From Gammaproteobacteria bacterium (GTDB taxonomy: Bacteria; Pseudomonadota; Gammaproteobacteria; Steroidobacterales; Steroidobacteraceae), in assembly GCA_009926865.1 (NCBI GenBank), contig RFOD01000011.1, forward strand, positions 1 to 52,596: a DNA stretch of 52,596 bases, written 5' to 3'. Positions 51,830 to 52,596 of the stretch are shown here, one piece after another. Made by a program: the position numbers and the translations under genes. Numbering within the stretch: the first letter of the stretch is position 1; the number at the start of each line of letters is the position of its first letter. Under the pieces are notes generated by a model that was given only the letters and a program-made list of their open reading frames with translations, did not search any database and was not told where the DNA came from.

Positions 51830-52596
51830 TGTCGGCGGTGGTGGATCCAGCGGCGCCTGCCGGGTCGGTGGCTGCCGAGTCGGTCACGAGCGAGCGAGGG
51901 GGCGAGATGACTCGCCCCACGCTGAGCGCGACGCAACGCAAGCTGCAAGCGCAGCTGCGCGGGCTCGTGGGTAAGGCGATCGAGGATTACGCCATGATCG
52001 CCGAGGGCGATAAGGTCATGGTGTGTTTATCGGGCGGCAAAGACTCTTACACGCTGCTCGATTTACTATTGTCCTTGCAGCGCAGCGCGCCAGTGAATTT
52101 TGATCTGGTTGTCGTCAATCTGGATCAAAAACAACCTGGTTTCCCTGAAGAGGTGTTGCCCCATTATTTAACGGCACTCGGTGTGCCGTTTCATATTATT
52201 GAGCAAGATACCTATTCGGTCGTCAAACGCGTGATCCCTGAGGGAAAGACCATGTGCGGGTTATGCTCGCGCTTACGTCGGGGGGCGCTTTATCACTGGG
52301 CTGCTGAGAACGGGGTTACCAAGATTGCATTGGGTCATCATCGTGACGATATCTTAGAGACCCTATTTTTAAATCTCTTTTTCGGAGGCCGACTTAAGGC
52401 GATGGCGCCTAAACTGCGGTCAGACGATGGTCGCCATGTGGTGATCCGGCCGCTCGCCTATGTTTCCGAGCATGAGATCGCTCGCTATGCCCGCGCGCGT
52501 GCGTTTCCAATTATCCCTTGCACTTTGTGTGGTTCTCAGGAAACGGCGCAACGCAAGCAAATCAAACAAATGCTGGCAGACTGGGAGCGCGAGTAC
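51829..52596 (+). CDS. ttcA: tRNA 2-thiocytidine(32) synthetase TtcA, 3'-truncated by the window edge
   Basis: Thiolates C32 of certain tRNAs, using an Fe-S cluster and ATP. Open to the window end (256 codons). The PP-loop ATP motif is [15 protein letters not shown] near residue 63, and the cluster cysteines are in [13 protein letters not shown] and [20 protein letters not shown] is also typical. Start either at 51829 (TAATG coupling with the MAPEG gene) or at the ATG at 51907 with GAGGGGGCGAG before it; the latter better fits the E. coli N-terminus. About 50 C-terminal residues are missing. Confidence 0.93.
   Translation, partial: MSAVVDPAAPAGSVAAESVTSERGGEMTRPTLSATQRKLQAQLRGLVGKAIEDYAMIAEGDKVMVCLSGGKDSYTLLDLLLSLQRSAPVNFDLVVVNLDQKQPGFPEEVLPHYLTALGVPFHIIEQDTYSVVKRVIPEGKTMCGLCSRLRRGALYHWAAENGVTKIALGHHRDDILETLFLNLFFGGRLKAMAPKLRSDDGRHVVIRPLAYVSEHEIARYARARAFPIIPCTLCGSQETAQRKQIKQMLADWEREY

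Noticed and set aside
1-52596. CRISPR array, rRNA or tRNA gene, insertion sequence or prophage
   Set aside because: No regularly spaced repeats, tRNA-like cloverleaf stretches, transposase motifs or phage structural genes were seen by eye; a covariance-model scan was not possible.

Overview
The window reads as a chromosomal segment of a free-living, aerobic, Gram-negative proteobacterium, most likely a gammaproteobacterium. The clues are several lipoproteins with lipoboxes, a TonB-dependent receptor, an RND efflux pair, NhaR-like and NikR-like regulators, TtcA, YqjD/YqjE-like membrane proteins and an E. coli-like NADP glutamate dehydrogenase. Genus-level placement is not possible from sequence reading alone. 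Most of the window is moderately GC-rich and densely coded on both strands. Many gene pairs overlap by 4-8 nt, and no gap exceeds 300 bases. I saw no rRNA, tRNA, CRISPR array, prophage or insertion sequence.

Layout. 1-13 kb: a partial aldehyde dehydrogenase; glutamate dehydrogenase behind a bidirectional terminator; a Sel1/TPR-type secreted protein; a stand-alone divergent GroEL paralogue preceded by a small lipoprotein; a glycine-zipper envelope protein; an unknown protein; an ASCH-domain protein; a CpcT/CpeT-like secreted protein overlapping an acetyl-CoA hydrolase/CoA-transferase; a DMT exporter; and an orphan OppA-like binding protein. 13-22.4 kb, all on the minus strand: VOC protein, NikR, secreted Mn-type superoxide dismutase, then a Mrp-type cation/proton antiporter cluster in the order E-F-G-(MrpA C-terminal-like)-B-C-D1-D2-X-D3. 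Both the dismutase and D2 are interrupted by frameshifts. The B-to-D3 part is visibly more AT-rich than its surroundings.

22.5-31.8 kb: a lipoprotein with Ig-like and RCC1 repeats, a TspO-like membrane protein, an alpha/beta hydrolase, an AlkB alkane hydroxylase, a TonB-dependent receptor, a receiver-MarR fusion regulator and an AlkB DNA-repair dioxygenase (the two alkB genes are unrelated). 31.8-41.5 kb: a 1302-residue DUF3683/FAD/Fe-S/CCG oxidoreductase; a tightly coupled trio of methyltransferase, DOMON-like protein and NamZ-type muramidase; YqjD/YqjE-like proteins; a histone-H1-like DNA-binding protein; a DUF374 acyltransferase overlapping a class I HMG-CoA reductase. 41.5-52.6 kb: an unknown secreted protein, a CPXCG zinc-ribbon protein, NhaR-like LysR regulator, an extended methyltransferase with a small partner, DUF192, LEA-2 lipoprotein, a 38-residue membrane-peptide reading frame, O6-methylguanine-DNA methyltransferase, an RND adaptor and pump with a palindrome abutting the adaptor start codon, a MAPEG protein and the 5' part of ttcA.

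The most system-like locus is the antiporter cluster. It has three NuoL/M/N-type subunits, no full-length MrpA, a small two-helix protein of unknown function between the last two, and upstream metal/oxidative-stress genes that could be read through into it. Whether it works in this strain is uncertain because of the two frameshifts.
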